A stretch of DNA of 64,000 bases from Dyadobacter pollutisoli (GTDB lineage: Bacteria; Bacteroidota; Bacteroidia; Cytophagales; Spirosomataceae), in the NCBI RefSeq assembly GCF_026625565.1, contig NZ_CP112998.1, positions 1,614,501-1,678,500 on the forward strand, given 5' to 3'. Below are positions 62,117 to 64,000 of the stretch, one piece after another; the first letter of the stretch is position 1, and every line of letters begins with the position of its first letter. A program made the translations under genes and the position numbers. The notes beneath the pieces were generated by a model. The model saw only the letters and a program-made list of their open reading frames with translations. It was not told where the DNA came from and made no database searches.

Positions 62117-63256
62117 CTATTTCGACTGCTCTAATTTTTGATAACACTTCACCATTTGCAAAGCGACCTTACCTGATGAAAACGGGGCGATCAATTTCAA
62201 AGACTCCTTACCCATTAAAGCAATGTTGTCGGGGTAGCGCACAAAAAAATCCATGGCCGTTTCCAGCCCGGACTGTTTTTCTGGATCAAATGAAAAACCA
62301 TTCACCCGGTTTCTAACCAGATCCTCCGCACATCCGCAGGTGCTGGAAACGATTACCGGCATGCCACAAACCATTGCCTCATTGACAACGAGTCCCCACG
62401 GCTCAGATTTGCTGGGCAGGATCAGTACGTCACTTTTTGCAAGCCAGTCAGGGACTTGATACCATGGAAAACCTCCCGCAAACTGAACTTTGGCATTAAT
62501 GTCCAATTCGTTTGCCAGGTTTTCAAGCAATGCCCTCGAAGGGCCGTCCCCAACTAAAAGCAACTCCCAATTTTCGTCCCGAAACTTGCTGAAAGCATGC
62601 AGCATTAATTCAAGGTTTTTTTCGGGGGCAAGCCGTCCCACATAAATGAACCTTCTGATATTGGTGTCCGGAGTGACTTTTTCCTTTGCCTGATCGTATT
62701 GGGTTTTGATAAATTCTTCATCAATAACCGCAGCATTGCGGACGGCAATGTCATCGGGTTTCACGCCCAGATTTTCCAGATAGACAGCTGAGCTTTTACC
62801 AAAGCAAAAAAATGCATTTGCCCGGTTGACAATGAATTTCTTGATAGCCTCTTTGATCGCAGACCGGTTGTGGTCCATCGAAGACGATTCGGAGGATATG
62901 ACCACTTTCACGCCTTTCATTCTGGCGTAAAACATCAATAATACCTGCGCCCAGTCAAAATAACCGGTGATGTTCAACACTGTCGGCTTGTAGCTGCGAA
63001 AAGCTGCAAACAATGCTTTTCGCCTTTCTCCAAATGCGACACTGTCCAACGCGCGATCGAATAGTACCTGGTATGGATATTCGTAGCGCACCGTGTCGTC
63101 GTTTTGCATCACGCTGCGACTGGCTTCAAATAGGGCAATCTGCACGACCAGAAAGTCACTTTCCGGTTCCTTCTCTCTCAGGGACCGGTTGATCTCGCTG
63201 AAAAGCCTGGATTTGTAATGCGCCCATAACTGGTTGTGAACAATGAGTACGCGCAT
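62117..63256 (-). CDS. Family 4 glycosyltransferase
   Basis: A 379-residue GT-B enzyme starting RVLIVHNQLWAHYKSRLF. The C-terminal domain has FIYVGRLAPEKNLELMLHAF, SDVLILPSKSEPWGLVVNEAM (spanning about 287-307, with SEPWGLVVNE as E(x)7E) and VIVSSTCGCAEDL. Its ATG overlaps the stop of the upstream SGNH gene by one base (TAATG), so the two are coupled. Substrate unknown. Confidence 0.93.
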   Translation of the reverse strand: MRVLIVHNQLWAHYKSRLFSEINRSLREKEPESDFLVVQIALFEASRSVMQNDDTVRYEYPYQVLFDRALDSVAFGERRKALFAAFRSYKPTVLNITGYFDWAQVLLMFYARMKGVKVVISSESSSMDHNRSAIKEAIKKFIVNRANAFFCFGKSSAVYLENLGVKPDDIAVRNAAVIDEEFIKTQYDQAKEKVTPDTNIRRFIYVGRLAPEKNLELMLHAFSKFRDENWELLLVGDGPSRALLENLANELDINAKVQFAGGFPWYQVPDWLAKSDVLILPSKSEPWGLVVNEAMVCGMPVIVSSTCGCAEDLVRNRVNGFSFDPEKQSGLETAMDFFVRYPDNIALMGKESLKLIAPFSSGKVALQMVKCYQKLEQSK

Positions 63257-64000
63257 TACCTTTCGAGTTTAAGATATTCCTGAAACAAGGGATACAGGTT
63301 GTTGGCCAGAAAAACTTGCCCGCCGGCGTTGAAATGCACTACATCCATCTTGCGATAATATTTGGGCGCTATCCCAAACTGAAATTCATTGATCAGCCGG
63401 ATGTCTTTTTCTTTTGCGAAGCGGATAATTTCGTTGCCCTGATCATTAAAATGTCCCAGTTCTATTTCGGAGATTTCCGGGTGCAGATAAATGAAAAGAG
63501 GTACATTATTATCTTTTGCCAATTGGTAAATCTGCTCATACCCAGGGTTGAACACCATGCCTGGCTTGCGGATCCCAGCATCGTTAAGCTTTTCTTTTTT
63601 AGAAGAATCGACCTTTGCCGAATCTGCTTTTGTTTCAGCAATTTTCGGTTCCTGAACTACTTCCGGGCTGATGAAGAAAGAATTGAAGAAATAAAAGAAC
63701 ATCCAGCGATAACGGTCCCACAGCTCGTAAAGCGCTACTTTATATTGCTTGTCAGGCCAGCCCGGGTCTATGCCGACAGGGCTTTGGTGTGACATGATAT
63801 CGTGTGCATCGTGACTGCTCGTCACCAGACATATGAGTTTGGCTTTAAACAAACCGTATTTTTTCAGGAACGCTGCAACGTTGTCTGGCCCCCAGGAGCC
63901 GGCAGAAATATTGAGTACACGCACTCTTTGGCCAAAATCTTTCAGAAAACGCTTTTCAAGCAATGTCGAAGCTACGCTGTCCTGATCGGTGAGACTGCCG
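63256..64000 (-). CDS. SGNH/GDSL-type hydrolase domain protein (partial, cut by right edge)
   Basis: At least 248 residues are encoded; the frame stays open to base 64000, so the N-terminus lies outside the window. VRVLNISAGSWGPDN resembles block II of SGNH enzymes and MDVVHFNAGGQ near the C-terminus fits the catalytic DxxH block V; GDS (block I) is not included. A Lys/Ser/Asp-rich insert lies in the middle (around 63590-63650). Relatives include polysaccharide O-acyl esterases or modification proteins, which would fit its place at the head of the sugar cluster; that is inferred. Confidence 0.78.
   Translation of the reverse strand, partial: GSLTDQDSVASTLLEKRFLKDFGQRVRVLNISAGSWGPDNVAAFLKKYGLFKAKLICLVTSSHDAHDIMSHQSPVGIDPGWPDKQYKVALYELWDRYRWMFFYFFNSFFISPEVVQEPKIAETKADSAKVDSSKKEKLNDAGIRKPGMVFNPGYEQIYQLAKDNNVPLFIYLHPEISEIELGHFNDQGNEIIRFAKEKDIRLINEFQFGIAPKYYRKMDVVHFNAGGQVFLANNLYPLFQEYLKLER

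Overview
The window reads as chromosomal DNA of a free-living member of the Bacteroidetes, most likely order Cytophagales (a Dyadobacter/Spirosoma-like genome). The signs are DUF5683 beside ParAB, a BT_3928-type DoxX protein, a DUF3822-coaD pair, a T9SS C-terminal sorting domain, an OmpP1/FadL porin, frequent TTG/GTG starts, almost no Shine-Dalgarno sequences, and promoters that fit the Bacteroidetes sigma consensus (TTG/TTTG, about 19-21 nt, TAnnTTTG). I found no rRNA, tRNA, CRISPR array, insertion sequence, prophage or recognisable defence system. Most of the window is housekeeping chromosome.

Layout. 1-6.4 kb: a pair of polytopic DUF2157-type membrane proteins, a methyltransferase, apaG, ung, a membrane-anchored Dabb protein, a zinc-phospholipase/nuclease-like secreted protein and a DinB protein. 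6.4-11.6 kb: a DEAD-box RNA helicase with a long structured 5' leader, alanine dehydrogenase facing an Lrp/AsnC regulator, and a radical SAM/SPASM protein. 11.7-17.4 kb: the conserved parA-parB-DUF5683-dapB-lepB block with a second, tandem lepB. 17.5-26.4 kb: a GH13 glucan enzyme, dprA, an AlbA_2 protein, an FKBP isomerase, proS, a Tyr/Gly/Ser-rich lipoprotein and an OmpP1/FadL porin. 26.4-30.8 kb: aroK, the DoxX protein and DUF1599 on the minus strand, facing folP, cdaA (c-di-AMP synthase) and rpsT.

30.9-37.6 kb: a secreted beta-propeller protein, an ABC-F ATPase, a GMC dehydrogenase with its small Tat-type subunit, and a Sua5 protein. 37.6-44.5 kb: a RecD-like helicase, a CBS protein, two Nudix proteins, DUF3822-coaD, a CorC-like membrane protein and pyrE. 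44.5-50.5 kb: an aldo/keto reductase, a divergent polyphosphate kinase, a TetR regulator, cysE and a lipoprotein alpha/beta hydrolase. 50.5-57.2 kb: a T9SS cargo protein, an isoaspartyl peptidase, a GH2 enzyme and a malic enzyme. 57.3-64 kb: a minus-strand surface-polysaccharide cluster (SGNH hydrolase, two GT4, GT2, WcaF-like acetyltransferase, GT2, WecA/MraY-type transferase), tightly packed with overlapping genes and running off the right edge.

I see no clear undescribed multi-gene system. The items most worth a second look are: a PPK1 homologue with several active-site substitutions around a kept phospho-histidine; an ABC-F protein in which one of the two composite ATP sites looks wholly degenerate; a GMC dehydrogenase with a ferredoxin-like four-cysteine motif; three long intergenic inverted repeats (27-bp, 24-bp and a nested 8+11-bp arm); and the helicase leader.
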